Shown here: one piece after another, positions 50,678 through 59,719 of the stretch
Numbering within the stretch: position 1 is the first letter of the stretch
Layout of the letters: each line of letters begins with the position of its first letter
Origin: Clostridia bacterium
GTDB taxonomy: Bacteria > Bacillota_A > Clostridia > Christensenellales > Aristaeellaceae
Length of the DNA: 64,000 nucleotides
Direction: 5' to 3'
NCBI GenBank assembly: GCA_017938645.1
Contig: JAGBBE010000075.1
Coordinates: 1-64,000, forward strand
The notes under the pieces: model-generated
Told to the model about the DNA's origin: nothing
Database searches by the model: none
Seen by the model: the letters and a program-made list of their open reading frames with translations, nothing else
Program-made: the position numbers and the translations under genes

Positions 50678-51646
50678 ATGCCTTTTCCCATGTTTGACCG
50701 CTCCCGCATCATCCTCAAGCCCATTTCCGAGCGCATCCACGACCTTGACCTGAGCGTGATGAAGCCCGCCGTAAGCGACAACGGCTACCGTCATCCCACC
50801 ATCGACATTCTGGCTGACCGCATCCGCGCCGCCAAAGAAAAGAATGCCAACGTCACCATGATGCTGGGCGGACATGTGATCCGTTCCGGCGTTGCGCCCT
50901 CCATGATCGCCATGATGGAGGCCGGTTACATCACCCACTTCGCCATGAACGGCGCGGCGGCCATCCACGACTTTGAGTTTGCCCTCATCGGCGCGACCAC
51001 CGAAAGCGTGGCCAAGTACATTTCCGAAGGCCAGTTCGGATTGTGGAACGAGGACGGGCTGTACAATCAGGCCATCAACGAGGGCGTGCGGGACGGCCTC
51101 GGTTTCGGCGAAGCGCTGGGACGCTTCATCGAGGAGCACGAATTCCCCTACCGCCAGTACAGCCTGCTCGCCGCTGGATACCGCAATCAGGTGCCGGTCA
51201 CGGTGCATGTGGGCGTTGGCTGCGACATTGTGCACGAGCAGCCCAATGCAGACGGCGCAGCCATCGGCGAGGCCAGCTACCGTGACTTCCTCATCTATAC
51301 CCACTGCATCGAAAACCTCGAAAACGGCGTCTTCCTCGACTTTGGCTCCGCTGTGATCGGCCCGGAGGTCTATCTCAAGGCGCTGAGCATGAGCCGCAAC
51401 GTCGCCCATCAGGAAGGCAGACAGATCGCGCACTTCACCACAGCGGTATTCGACCTGCTCGACCTTGAAGGCAAGGACGTTCAGGAAACGCCGCCCAAGA
51501 GCGATCCGCGCTACTACTTCCGCCCGTGGAAGACCATCATGTCGCGCACGGTTTCCGACGGCGGCGAGGGCTATTATGTGCAGGGCGTCCACAAGGACAC
51601 CGTTCCCGCCCTGTGCTGGAATCTGCTTGGAGGCGAAGGCAAATGA
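50678..51646 (+). CDS. unknown-family protein, weakly deoxyhypusine-synthase-like
   Basis: A 322-aa soluble protein that I cannot assign with certainty. Strongly motif-like stretches are MMLGGHVIRSGVAPSMIAMM, THFAMNGAAAIHDFEFALIG, VHVGVGCDIVHEQPNADGAA and GSAVIGPEVYLKALSMSRN. The NGAAAIHD...GSAVI...FTTAVFDL pattern recalls the NAD-binding fold of deoxyhypusine synthase, but the family's catalytic Lys region is not recognised, so this is only a structural guess. It starts 13 bp after the HAD gene (AAGGAGG) and overlaps the PfkB kinase start as ATGA. Its fixed place in a sugar-phosphate operon suggests a nucleotide-dependent step, perhaps an NAD-linked epimerase, dehydratase or aldolase. Confidence 0.8.
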   Translation: MPFPMFDRSRIILKPISERIHDLDLSVMKPAVSDNGYRHPTIDILADRIRAAKEKNANVTMMLGGHVIRSGVAPSMIAMMEAGYITHFAMNGAAAIHDFEFALIGATTESVAKYISEGQFGLWNEDGLYNQAINEGVRDGLGFGEALGRFIEEHEFPYRQYSLLAAGYRNQVPVTVHVGVGCDIVHEQPNADGAAIGEASYRDFLIYTHCIENLENGVFLDFGSAVIGPEVYLKALSMSRNVAHQEGRQIAHFTTAVFDLLDLEGKDVQETPPKSDPRYYFRPWKTIMSRTVSDGGEGYYVQGVHKDTVPALCWNLLGGEGK

Positions 51647-52653
51647 CGCTTGAAAGGCTCAACGAGCTGTTTTCCCGCTTTTCCTCGCTTCATCTGACGG
51701 TGGCCGGCGATCTGTTTTTAGACCGCTGGTATGAAATCGACACCGCGCTCAACGAACCCAGCGTGGAAACCGGGATTACGGCCTTTCAGGTGGTGAAAAA
51801 GCGCTCCGCCGCCGGAGCTGCCGGAACCGTGCTCAATAACCTGAGCGCCATGGGCATCGGCACGCTCGAATGCATCTCCCTCGTGGGCGACGACGGCGAC
51901 GGCTGGGAAATGCAAAAGCTGCTCCGTCAGCGCGGCGTGGACACCTCCGGCGTGATTGTCTCCTCCCAGGTCGTTACGCCCTCCTATATCAAGCCTCTCT
52001 TTCCCGAGGAGGGCAACCGCCTCGATATCAAAAATTTTTCACCAACGCCTGAAGATCTGCAGGATGAAATCATCCGCCGCATGGAGGAAGCCCTTAAGCG
52101 CTCCGACGCGCTTGTGCTTCTGGATCAGGTGTGCGAAAAGGACACCGGCGTTCTGACCTCGCGCGTGCGTCAGGCCGTATCCGACATAGCCCGGCGCCAT
52201 CCCGGCAAGCTCATCTACGCCGACTCGCGCGCCTTCATCCACCTCTACCGGGACATGGTGATCAAATGCAACGAGCTGGAAGCCGCGCGCATGACAGGAC
52301 GTGCCGAAGCGGATTTTGATCCCGAAACCGTGTTTGCGTGCATGGATGATCTGCGCCGTCTCACCGGGCATCCGGTGGTCGTCACCTGCGGAAAGCACGG
52401 CGTGGCCGTGGAGGAAAACGGCGAAAAACAGATCGTTCCCGCCGTATCCCAGCCCGGGCCCATCGACGTGTGCGGCGCGGGCGATGCGTGCTCTGCGGGC
52501 CTTGTCAGTGCGCTTTGCGCAGGCGCATCCTACGCCGAGGCAGCCGAAATCGGCAACCTTTCCTCCGGCGTCACGGTGCGCAAGCTCGGCCAGACCGGCA
52601 CGGCCAGCCAACTGGAAATGCTCGCTCTCTACATTGAACAGCAGAAGGGATGA
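51643..52653 (+). CDS. PfkB-family sugar kinase, HldE/RfaE kinase-domain-like
   Basis: A 336-aa ribokinase-fold kinase. The N-terminus LTVAGDLFLDRWYEID and the segment SAAGAAGTVLNNLSAMGIGT match the layout of the heptose-7-phosphate kinase domain of HldE (GDVMLDRYW..., RPGGAANVA...). The anion hole and catalytic Asp are in DVCGAGDACSAGL (GAGD motif), and the C-terminal VRKLGQTGTAS resembles the VGKLGTSTVS end of HldE. No cytidylyltransferase domain follows. The ATG at 51643 overlaps the previous stop by 4 bp. It probably phosphorylates a sugar-7-phosphate or similar at C1. Confidence 0.87.
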   Translation: MTLERLNELFSRFSSLHLTVAGDLFLDRWYEIDTALNEPSVETGITAFQVVKKRSAAGAAGTVLNNLSAMGIGTLECISLVGDDGDGWEMQKLLRQRGVDTSGVIVSSQVVTPSYIKPLFPEEGNRLDIKNFSPTPEDLQDEIIRRMEEALKRSDALVLLDQVCEKDTGVLTSRVRQAVSDIARRHPGKLIYADSRAFIHLYRDMVIKCNELEAARMTGRAEADFDPETVFACMDDLRRLTGHPVVVTCGKHGVAVEENGEKQIVPAVSQPGPIDVCGAGDACSAGLVSALCAGASYAEAAEIGNLSSGVTVRKLGQTGTASQLEMLALYIEQQKG

Positions 52654-52659
52654 AGGCTC

Positions 52660-53580
52660 TTGGAAAGCTATCTTTGTCTGGACATCGGCGGCTCGAAGTA
52701 TGTAGCGGGCATCATCCGCCGCGACGGAACCATCGTTGCCAAGCGCTCAGGGCGCTGGAAAAACCTGACCGCCGACCATGTCATGAGCACGCTCATCGCT
52801 GAAGCCCGGCTGCTTATGCTGGAATGCGGCGAAACGCCTGTGGCCATCGGCGCAACCATTCCAGGACTGACGGATGCCGAGCGCGGCATGTGGGTGGAAG
52901 CCAGCTTTTCGGGCATCCGCGACCTTCCCGTGTGCGCGATGCTCACCGAGGCGCTCGGCCTTCCGGCGTACTGCGAAAACGACGGCTCGGCCTACGCGCT
53001 GGCCGAGATGATCTTCGGCTGCTGTCAGGACGTATCGGACTTCGTGTTCATGAACGTGTCCAACGGTATCGGAGGCGCGATTGTCACCAATCGAAAGCTT
53101 TTGCGCGGACACCGCGGCAGCGCGGGCGAATTCGGCCACTGCCGCATCGTCGACGGCGGCAGAACCTGCAAATGCGGCCAGCAGGGCTGTCTGGAGGCCT
53201 ATGCCGCAGGTCCGGCCATCACCCGCAACTATATCGAGCTGGGCGGCGACCCGGCGGACGCCAAAATGATTGCCCAGCGCGCCCGCGCAGGCGACAGCCC
53301 ATTTGCGCAGGCTGTTTACGACATGGAGGGCGAATACCTTGGGCGTGTGCTGGCCATCGCCATCAACCTGTTAAATCCCGAACGTGTGGTCATCGGCGGC
53401 GGCGTATCGCTGGCCTTTGACGTGTTTGAGGAGACGCTTCGCTCCACCATTGCCGAGCAAACCTACACCAGCGCCAATCCTGATGTGGACATCCGTCCCA
53501 CGCCGCTGGGCTACGACGCCGGGCTCTACAGCGGCGCAGCCATTGCCATCAGCCAGCGCGAGCATCTTTTCGGATATTAA
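52660..53580 (+). CDS. ROK-family sugar kinase
   Basis: A 306-aa ROK kinase without an HTH domain. The ATP loop is YLCLDIGGSKYVAGII, the sugar-binding block is YCENDGSAYALAEMIFG, and VSNGIGGAIVTNRKLLRGHRG includes the catalytic region. The zinc motif CKCGQQGCLEAYAAGPAI is intact, so it should be an active kinase for a hexose or related sugar. The start is TTG at 52660 with GAAGGGATGAAGG before it, 6 bp after the PfkB stop. It gives the operon a second sugar kinase, acting at a different position or on a different intermediate. Confidence 0.9.
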   Translation: MESYLCLDIGGSKYVAGIIRRDGTIVAKRSGRWKNLTADHVMSTLIAEARLLMLECGETPVAIGATIPGLTDAERGMWVEASFSGIRDLPVCAMLTEALGLPAYCENDGSAYALAEMIFGCCQDVSDFVFMNVSNGIGGAIVTNRKLLRGHRGSAGEFGHCRIVDGGRTCKCGQQGCLEAYAAGPAITRNYIELGGDPADAKMIAQRARAGDSPFAQAVYDMEGEYLGRVLAIAINLLNPERVVIGGGVSLAFDVFEETLRSTIAEQTYTSANPDVDIRPTPLGYDAGLYSGAAIAISQREHLFGY

Positions 53581-53592
53581 GGAGGTACAGAG

Positions 53593-54150
53593 ATGAAAGC
53601 CATGATGGAAGCCTACTGCACTGAGCTGTGCGCAGAGCTTCACAAGCTGGACGCAGCCGAGTTTGAAAAAGCCATCAATCTGCTCAAAGCCGCCTACGAA
53701 GGCGACAGGCAGGTCTTCATTGCCGGCAACGGCGGCAGCGCCGCCACGGCCAATCATTTTGTATGCGATTTCGGCAAAAACGCCATTCGGGGCGACCGCC
53801 GCCGCTTCCGTATTCTCTCGGTGTGCGACAACATCGAAAAAGTCACCGCACTCTCCAACGATATCGCTTTTGACGAATGCTTCCGCTTCCAGCTGGGCAA
53901 CCTGATGCGTCCCGGCGACGTACTCATCGTCATCAGCGCCAGCGGCAACTCGCCGGATCTCGTCAACGCCTGTGCCTACGCCAAACAGCTCGGCTGCCCC
54001 ATCATCGCCCTCAGCGGCTTCGGCGGCGGCAAGATCTGCGACGGCGCCTCCGCCGTGCTCAAAACCGACATGCGCAGCTACGAGCGCATCGAGGATTTGC
54101 ACTCATCCATCCTCCACATGTTTGTCTGCTGGTTCAAGGAAAACTACTGA
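53593..54150 (+). CDS. SIS-domain isomerase, GmhA (sedoheptulose-7-phosphate isomerase)-like
   Basis: A 185-aa protein of the PF13580-type SIS family. GmhA-like motifs are VFIAGNGGSAATANHFVCDF, SVCDNIEKVTALSNDIAFDE, VLIVISASGNSPDLVNACAYA and the C-terminal ERIEDLHSSILHMFVCW (the metal/His region YERIEDLH). AAGGAGG lies 6 bp before the ATG. It ends the HAD-unknown-PfkB-ROK-SIS operon at a terminator (54160-54193). With the HldE-like kinase and HAD phosphatase it suggests a heptose-type or related seven-carbon sugar pathway, though Gram-positive clostridia have no LPS core. Confidence 0.88.
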   Translation: MKAMMEAYCTELCAELHKLDAAEFEKAINLLKAAYEGDRQVFIAGNGGSAATANHFVCDFGKNAIRGDRRRFRILSVCDNIEKVTALSNDIAFDECFRFQLGNLMRPGDVLIVISASGNSPDLVNACAYAKQLGCPIIALSGFGGGKICDGASAVLKTDMRSYERIEDLHSSILHMFVCWFKENY

Positions 54151-54159
54151 CCGGCGCAT

Positions 54160-54193
54160 ACAGCGTTCTTCCTGCAGGGGGAACGCTGTTTTT
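54160..54193 (+). terminator. terminator of the five-gene operon
   Basis: ACAGCGTTC (54160-54168) pairs with GAACGCTGT (54181-54189), followed by TTTT. It lies 30 bp ahead of the GH2 start, so GH2 expression needs read-through or a hidden promoter. Confidence 0.8.
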
Positions 54194-54223
54194 CCAATAC
54201 TGCAGCTTTTCGGAGGGACTCAT

Positions 54224-56956
54224 GTGAAGAGGATTGCTTTTCATCAGGGATGGGAGTTCGCGCTGGAAAACGATCTGGACGCCTTCAACGGCTTCGGCTT
54301 TGACAAGTATTCCGACGCACTCGGCGCGCCGGCTCATTATTACGATTACAGCTGCTGGGAAAGGGTGGATCTGCCGCATGACTGGGCGGTTTCGCTGCTG
54401 GTTGATCTGCGCGCCAATACCTTTGCAGGCGCGCGTGCCAACACGCATTCCCACCGTTTCATGACCGAACGCCGCTCCGAAGCAGAGCCGGTGTGCCACG
54501 TCGGCTGGTACCGCAGGCAGTTTGTGCCGGAGGACGGCTGGGCAGGCAAGCGGGTGTTCATCGAATTCGAGGGTGTTTTCCGCGACGCTGCGGTCTGGGT
54601 CAACGGCGTGTATCTCGACCGTCACCTGAGCGGCTACACGTCCTTCATCCTTGAAATCACCGACCATCTGATTTTCGGCGAAGTCAATTCCATTGCCGTG
54701 CGCGTCGACAGCGACCAGTACGAGGGCTGGTGGTACGAAGGCGCGGGCATCTACCGCAATGTCTTTTTGCATATTGCCGAGCCAATTTATGTGAAGCCGT
54801 GGAAGACCGCTGTCCGCACTGAGCCGGACGGTTCTGTGTCGGCGGAGTGCATCGTGGTCAACGACGCCTCCGAGCCTTTTATGGGCGAAGCAGTGTTTGA
54901 GATTGCAGGCGAAAACCCTGTGCGTGTCCCCGTGGAGATCGCGCCCTACGGCGAAGCGCCTGTTCATGCCGCGCTCCAAATATCTCATCCGATATACTGG
55001 CATGTGGATCATCCGCATCTGTACACGCTGACCATCCGCATCGGACGCGAGGAACATGCAGAGCGATTCGGCGTGCGCACGGTTGGTTTTGATGCAGACC
55101 GCGGCTTCCTGCTCAATGGCGAGCCCTTCAAAATTCGCGGTGCATGCGTGCATCAGGATTTCGGCGGCGTGGGCGTGGCGCTCACGGACAATCTGCAGTT
55201 TTACAAGATCCGCCGCCTCAAGGAAATGGGTGCAAACGCCTACCGCTGCGCGCACCACGCGCCGTCTCCGGCTCTTCTGCGCGCCTGCGACGAGCTGGGC
55301 ATGCTGGTGATGGACGAAACGCGCCTGTTCGGCACCTCGCCCGAGGCCATCCGTCAATTGACAGACGTCATCGAGCGCGACCGCAATCACCCCTGCGTTT
55401 TCATCTGGTCGCTGGGCAACGAGGAATTCTCCGTGCAGGACAAACCCCACAGCTTCCGCCTGATGGAAAAGATGACCCGCATCGCCAAGCGGCTCGATCC
55501 CACCCGGCCGGTAACGTACAGCGGCAACAACGGCCCTGATTTTACCGGAGCCAACGCAGCCGCCGAAGTGCGCGGCGTCAATTACATCCGCAACGACGGA
55601 AACCAGGGCGGACGGTGGCTGGACGGGTATCACGCCGACCATCCCAAGCAGCCGCTTATCGGTACTGAGGAAGGCAGCTATGTCCTCAGCCGTCTGGGCG
55701 CGAAAAACGACCTGGGCAGCGGTCAATTGGATTCCTCCGGGCTTGTGACCATGCCGTGGGGCTCCACGCCCAAGGGCTGGGTGAAGTACTTCGAAGAGCG
55801 CGATTACCTTGCAGGCAGCTTCCTGTGGACAGGCTTCGATTACCGCGGCGAGCCCAACCCATTCATCACGGCTTTTATTGCGTCGTCCTTCGGCGCCATC
55901 GACCTGTGCGGCATGGAAAAACCGCCGTTCTACTACTATCAGGCATGGTGGACGGATCAGCCGGTGCTCTTCCTTGCGCCGCACTGGAATCACAAACCCG
56001 GCGACGTGATCGACGTCTGCGTGTTCACCAACTGCGAGGAGGTCACGCTGTTCCTCAACGGCCGCAGGCTCGAAACCCGCGCAGTGAAACGCTTTGACGC
56101 GCCGGTGTTCCGCGTGCCCTACGAGCCGGGCGTATTGAGCGCCGAGGGAATCTGTCGCGGCAGCATGCTGCATGCCGGGCTGCGCACGGCAGGACAGATT
56201 GCGGATCTCAGGATCACCGAGGTGCTCAGAGCCGGAAGCGCCGACGACACCGCCATCTATCAGATAGAGGCCGTGGATGAAAACGGCGTTTTCTGTCCCA
56301 CTGCTGAAAACCTGACGGAAGTGTGTCTTGACGGCGGCGTGATCGCAGGCGTTGGAAACGGCAATCCGGCCTGCTTTGATCCCGAAAAGCTGCTGCCCGG
56401 TGAAGAAGCCATCGTCCTTCGTACCTTCCAGACGGAGGACGGGCTCTATACCATACCGCCTAAAGCGCCGAATCATCTGCGCTGCCGCCACGACTGGCTG
56501 GAAACCGAGCCCGCCGGAAACGGTTTCGAGGACGATCTGCGCGTGGTGGCGTACTATGCCGAGAGCACCGTTCCCGACCGCACGATCTCCCTTTCGACGC
56601 GCATCAGCCATGTGGAAGACTGCGAATACATCGAATTCGAGCGTCTGGGCGGCGACGCGCGCATCTTCCTCAACGGCGAGGAAATCGGCAATAACATCGA
56701 ACGCAGCGGGCGGCTGTCCATCAGCCATGCGCGTCCTTATCGCTTTCCCTGCCGTTTCCGCGAGGGTGAAAACGAAATCACCGTCCTTTCCATCCAGAAG
56801 GAATTCTCCGACCCGCCCATTTCCGGGCAGGTCAAAATCGGCCGGATGATTCCCGTCACCTCTCAGAAAGTACGATTGCACTTTGGCCGCGCCCGCGTCT
56901 TCGTCCGATCCCAGACCCCGGATCAGGTTCGTCTCACCGCACGCATTCTTCCATAA
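54224..56956 (+). CDS. GH2 glycoside hydrolase, beta-galactosidase-like
   Basis: A 910-aa retaining glycosidase with no signal peptide. Domain order is an N-terminal jelly roll (about 1-190, ERVDLPHDW and VGWYRRQF), an Ig-like domain (about 195-290), a TIM barrel (about 295-600), then further beta-sandwich domains. The acid/base Glu is in IWSLGNEEFS (near residue 400) and the nucleophile Glu is in IGTEEGSYV (near 482). GSFLWTGFDYRGEPNPF closes the barrel. I chose GTG at 54224 with GGAGGG upstream. Galactose specificity is the commonest in this layout but glucuronidase or mannosidase activity is possible. Confidence 0.93.
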   Translation: MKRIAFHQGWEFALENDLDAFNGFGFDKYSDALGAPAHYYDYSCWERVDLPHDWAVSLLVDLRANTFAGARANTHSHRFMTERRSEAEPVCHVGWYRRQFVPEDGWAGKRVFIEFEGVFRDAAVWVNGVYLDRHLSGYTSFILEITDHLIFGEVNSIAVRVDSDQYEGWWYEGAGIYRNVFLHIAEPIYVKPWKTAVRTEPDGSVSAECIVVNDASEPFMGEAVFEIAGENPVRVPVEIAPYGEAPVHAALQISHPIYWHVDHPHLYTLTIRIGREEHAERFGVRTVGFDADRGFLLNGEPFKIRGACVHQDFGGVGVALTDNLQFYKIRRLKEMGANAYRCAHHAPSPALLRACDELGMLVMDETRLFGTSPEAIRQLTDVIERDRNHPCVFIWSLGNEEFSVQDKPHSFRLMEKMTRIAKRLDPTRPVTYSGNNGPDFTGANAAAEVRGVNYIRNDGNQGGRWLDGYHADHPKQPLIGTEEGSYVLSRLGAKNDLGSGQLDSSGLVTMPWGSTPKGWVKYFEERDYLAGSFLWTGFDYRGEPNPFITAFIASSFGAIDLCGMEKPPFYYYQAWWTDQPVLFLAPHWNHKPGDVIDVCVFTNCEEVTLFLNGRRLETRAVKRFDAPVFRVPYEPGVLSAEGICRGSMLHAGLRTAGQIADLRITEVLRAGSADDTAIYQIEAVDENGVFCPTAENLTEVCLDGGVIAGVGNGNPACFDPEKLLPGEEAIVLRTFQTEDGLYTIPPKAPNHLRCRHDWLETEPAGNGFEDDLRVVAYYAESTVPDRTISLSTRISHVEDCEYIEFERLGGDARIFLNGEEIGNNIERSGRLSISHARPYRFPCRFREGENEITVLSIQKEFSDPPISGQVKIGRMIPVTSQKVRLHFGRARVFVRSQTPDQVRLTARILP

Positions 56957-56963
56957 AGCAAAG

Positions 56964-56999
56964 AAACAGGATCTGCCTCAAAAAGCAGATCCTGTTTTT
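56964..56999. terminator. bidirectional terminator between GH2 and GDPD genes
   Basis: AAACAGGATCTGC (56964-56976) pairs with GCAGATCCTGTTT (56985-56997), with TTTTT at the plus-strand end. Confidence 0.9.
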
Positions 57000-57032
57000 G
57001 GTATGCAAGGCCAGATTCCCGCAAAGCGGTCA

Positions 57033-57755
57033 TCATTCCAGAATGTTGGAGGTGATGTAGTCCACGCCGTACTCGGCCATGCGCTGTCCGTCTTCGGGAT
57101 TATCGACGGTCCAGACGTTGACCTTGACGCCGGCCTCGTGCAGCTTCTGGACGTATTCGGCGGTAAGGGCGCTGAAGCGGATGTCGAGGTCGAGCTTGTT
57201 CTTGACCAGCTCATCCAGCAGCCAGTCGGTGATCTCGGAGATGAGATACTGGGCGGGCTGCTCGGGCAGCAGGCTGCGGATGCAGATCATGTTGGGCAGG
57301 TCAAAGGAGATGAAGGTGGTGCGCTCCAGCCAGCCGCACTCACGGATAATTGCCACGATCTCCTGAATATGCTCGGGCTTGAAATGATTCTTGAGCTCGA
57401 GAACGGCGGTCTTGTCGTACTTCTTGCAGATGTTGATGTACTCGGCAAGAGAGGGCATGATCAGGTCCTTGCGGCCCTTCTGGCCGTCCTTGTCCACCAG
57501 ACGGATGGAACGCAGGGTTTCATAGGTGGTCTTTTCCACGATCATCTCATCCCCGCCCACACGCTTGGTGTTGTCGTCGTGGAAGCAGATGTACTTGCCG
57601 TCGATGGTGCGGTGCACGTCGGTTTCGATGCCCCAGTAGGAGCGGTTGCCGGCGGCCACAAACGCGGACGCGGTGTTTTCCAGTTCAATGCCGCTCAGAC
57701 CGCGGTGAGCCACCATGAGCACATTGGGAGCGTTGAGACGGATGGTATTGTTCAT
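57033..57755 (-). CDS. glycerophosphodiester phosphodiesterase
   Basis: A 240-aa GDPD that cleaves glycerophosphodiesters to glycerol-3-phosphate and an alcohol. Visible signatures are VAHRGLSGIELENTASAF (catalytic His and ENT), GIETDVHRTIDG (metal ligands) and CFHDDNTKRVGG (second His). It has no signal peptide, so it is intracellular. GGAGGAG lies before the ATG at 57755, 20 bp after the esterase stop, so they form a two-gene operon that ends at the bidirectional hairpin. A common substrate with the esterase would be a lipid headgroup. Confidence 0.93.
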   Translation of the reverse strand: MNNTIRLNAPNVLMVAHRGLSGIELENTASAFVAAGNRSYWGIETDVHRTIDGKYICFHDDNTKRVGGDEMIVEKTTYETLRSIRLVDKDGQKGRKDLIMPSLAEYINICKKYDKTAVLELKNHFKPEHIQEIVAIIRECGWLERTTFISFDLPNMICIRSLLPEQPAQYLISEITDWLLDELVKNKLDLDIRFSALTAEYVQKLHEAGVKVNVWTVDNPEDGQRMAEYGVDYITSNILE

Positions 57756-57775
57756 TGGTATCTCCTCCGTATGGT

Positions 57776-58618
57776 TTATTTCTTCTGCTGTACGTTTTCG
57801 CTGCTGACGCCCTTCACAGCCTCGCCAAGGGGCAGCCAGTTGATGAGCTTTTCAATGGCCTCATCCCAGAACTTCCAGTTGTGGTCGCCTTCCCACTCTT
57901 CATAGGTCATGTTGTAGCCAAGCTCGCTGAGCAGCTCGCGGAACTGGTGGTTCACGGGAAGCAGGCTGTCCTCCGTGCCGCAGCACAGGTAGATATCGGG
58001 CTTCTTTTTGCGCCTGGCGGCCTTGCGGGCAAGCATGTCGTAATCATGCTCGCTGCCTTCGAAGTCCTTGACGTCGTCGAGGCCGAACATCGTCATGTAC
58101 TCCGTGCGGGTGAACAGATCGCGTCCGGGCTCATCCACAGAGTTGAGGATGCGCTTTTTGAGGAACGCCGACGACATTGCGCCGATTGCGCCGAAGGTTT
58201 CCGGATGGCGCAGGCCGTTGACCACCGCGCCGTAGCCGCCCATGGACAGACCCGCGATGAAACGGTCCTCGCGCTTTTTACTCACCGGGAAGGTGGACTC
58301 GATAAAATTCACCAGATCCTCGGAGACGAAGGTGCCATAGCGGTCGCCGGAGGTTTTGGAATCGGCATAGAACTTGTTTTCACCGCTGGGCATGACCACG
58401 CAGAGGTTGGCGTTCTGCGCCAGAGGACGCATGCGGGTGCCGCTGAGCCAGTCCAGGCAGGAGCCGAAAGCGCCGTGCAGCAGGTAGAGGGTCTTGTAGG
58501 GTGCAGCCTGCTGATAACCGGGCTGTCCGGGCAGCTGCTTGTCGGTGGGGATGACAACGGTAAGCGGCACGGTGCGCCGCAGGGTGGGCGAAAAGAACGA
58601 TACATTCATCAGAGCCAT
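57776..58618 (-). CDS. alpha/beta-hydrolase esterase (esterase D/tributyrin esterase type)
   Basis: A 280-aa esterase. The N-terminal strand MNVSFFSPTLRRTVPLTVVIP leads to LYLLHGAFGSCLDWL (oxyanion region). The nucleophile Ser is in AGLSMGGYGAV, the acid Asp in CCGTEDSLLPV, and the catalytic His in EGDHNWKFWDEAI. No signal peptide is visible, so it is cytoplasmic. AAAGGGTGA lies before ATG 58618, and a GTG three codons upstream is possible. It is followed by the GDPD gene. Family members remove acetyl or short acyl groups from sugars or lipids; the substrate here is unknown. Confidence 0.9.
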   Translation of the reverse strand: MALMNVSFFSPTLRRTVPLTVVIPTDKQLPGQPGYQQAAPYKTLYLLHGAFGSCLDWLSGTRMRPLAQNANLCVVMPSGENKFYADSKTSGDRYGTFVSEDLVNFIESTFPVSKKREDRFIAGLSMGGYGAVVNGLRHPETFGAIGAMSSAFLKKRILNSVDEPGRDLFTRTEYMTMFGLDDVKDFEGSEHDYDMLARKAARRKKKPDIYLCCGTEDSLLPVNHQFRELLSELGYNMTYEEWEGDHNWKFWDEAIEKLINWLPLGEAVKGVSSENVQQKK

Positions 58619-58702
58619 GGGGATCACCCTTTCGTGTATTCAAAAAATCGCTATGGTAAGGGTTCACCAAAAACATCGCTGACTCCTGCCGTCGGGCGCA
58701 AA

Positions 58703-59719
58703 TCATTCCGTCCAGGCCACGGTTTCAGCCTCCGGATATCCCTCGCGGAAGCGCAGCGCCTGCCACTGTGCGTCCGTCAGGAAGGCACGGGACGCTTCGC
58801 AGCCGAACAAAAGCGCGTCGGAGTGAAGCGACTGCAGTTTGCCAACAAGCGCAAGAATATGCTCCTCCTGCCCTTCAAGCGCGGTTCCGCGTTTGATTTT
58901 CACCTGCAGCTGAAGATGATTTCCCGAAATCGCCACGCGGCGCTCGGCCTCGTTCAGAACGCGCACGGCAAGCTGTGTTTCGCGTCCGTCAAGCATGCCG
59001 CAGACGCGCCCGTCGCTCACAGCCGCAGAGCCGATGTATTCCACCGGATTAGGCCCGGTGCGCGAGAGCAGACCGGCGATTTCGTTTTCCGGCAGGAGCT
59101 GGTCGCTCCACGGCTCGCCCACCGAAAAGGCGGGCTGCGCAGAGGGCTTGGGCTTCAAGGCATCATGGACGGCGCACAGCCCCAACAGCAGATCGCTTCG
59201 TCCGTCGCCCAGTTCGCGCACACAGTAGGAAAGGCTGCCGTCGGGCAGGGTCTGTTCGCGTTCGAGGCGTTCAAAAAGAATCGTCAGATGCGTGGAAAGC
59301 CGCTGGCCGAAATCCGGCTTCTGCGCCTTCATCACTTCCTGTGCCTTTCCCTGCGCAATCATCACCTGTGCGTTGGGGCGCATGCCGGGAAGCTCGAACA
59401 GGGTTCGCAGAAGCGGCCTGAGCGGCGTAACAGCGGCGAGATCATAGGCGATCAGGCAGAGGCGAATCTGACTGAAGTTGAGCGGGTACGGCGTGGAGGC
59501 GGCCAGCACGCGCAGGGCGTCCTGCGGGCTTTCTCCCGTGCCGGAGAGGATGTCGTAGGCGGCGTTTTCGCTGCTCTTGGGCGACTGCAGGGAAAGCTCG
59601 TACAAGCCTTCTTCGTTCATGTCCACACTCAGGCAGATCGGGTAGATCTGACGCTCCAGATAGGTGTGGCTGCAGCCGGTGAGCGACAAAAGGCACACAA
59701 GCAGGCAGAGCCTTTTCAT
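58703..59719 (-). CDS. GerC-type germinant receptor lipoprotein
   Basis: A 338-aa lipoprotein, the C subunit of a spore germinant receptor. The signal MKRLCLLVCLLSLTGC ends in a canonical lipobox (LTGC). The body has GerC-like features: YPICLSVDMNEEGLYELSLQ, then VLAASTPYPLNFSQIRLCLI, and the C-terminal VKIKRG with QWQALRFREGYPEAET. It overlaps gerB by four bases (start 59719, stop of gerB 59716). AAAGGAGG is upstream. A much longer in-frame reading to 60655 is an artefact running through gerB. With the A and B subunits it forms a receptor in the spore inner membrane. Confidence 0.9.
   Translation of the reverse strand: MKRLCLLVCLLSLTGCSHTYLERQIYPICLSVDMNEEGLYELSLQSPKSSENAAYDILSGTGESPQDALRVLAASTPYPLNFSQIRLCLIAYDLAAVTPLRPLLRTLFELPGMRPNAQVMIAQGKAQEVMKAQKPDFGQRLSTHLTILFERLEREQTLPDGSLSYCVRELGDGRSDLLLGLCAVHDALKPKPSAQPAFSVGEPWSDQLLPENEIAGLLSRTGPNPVEYIGSAAVSDGRVCGMLDGRETQLAVRVLNEAERRVAISGNHLQLQVKIKRGTALEGQEEHILALVGKLQSLHSDALLFGCEASRAFLTDAQWQALRFREGYPEAETVAWTE

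Noticed and set aside
54134..56881. 915-codon minus-strand ORF opposite the GH2 gene
   Set aside because: It is an antisense shadow of GH2, whose active-site motifs are intact on the plus strand.
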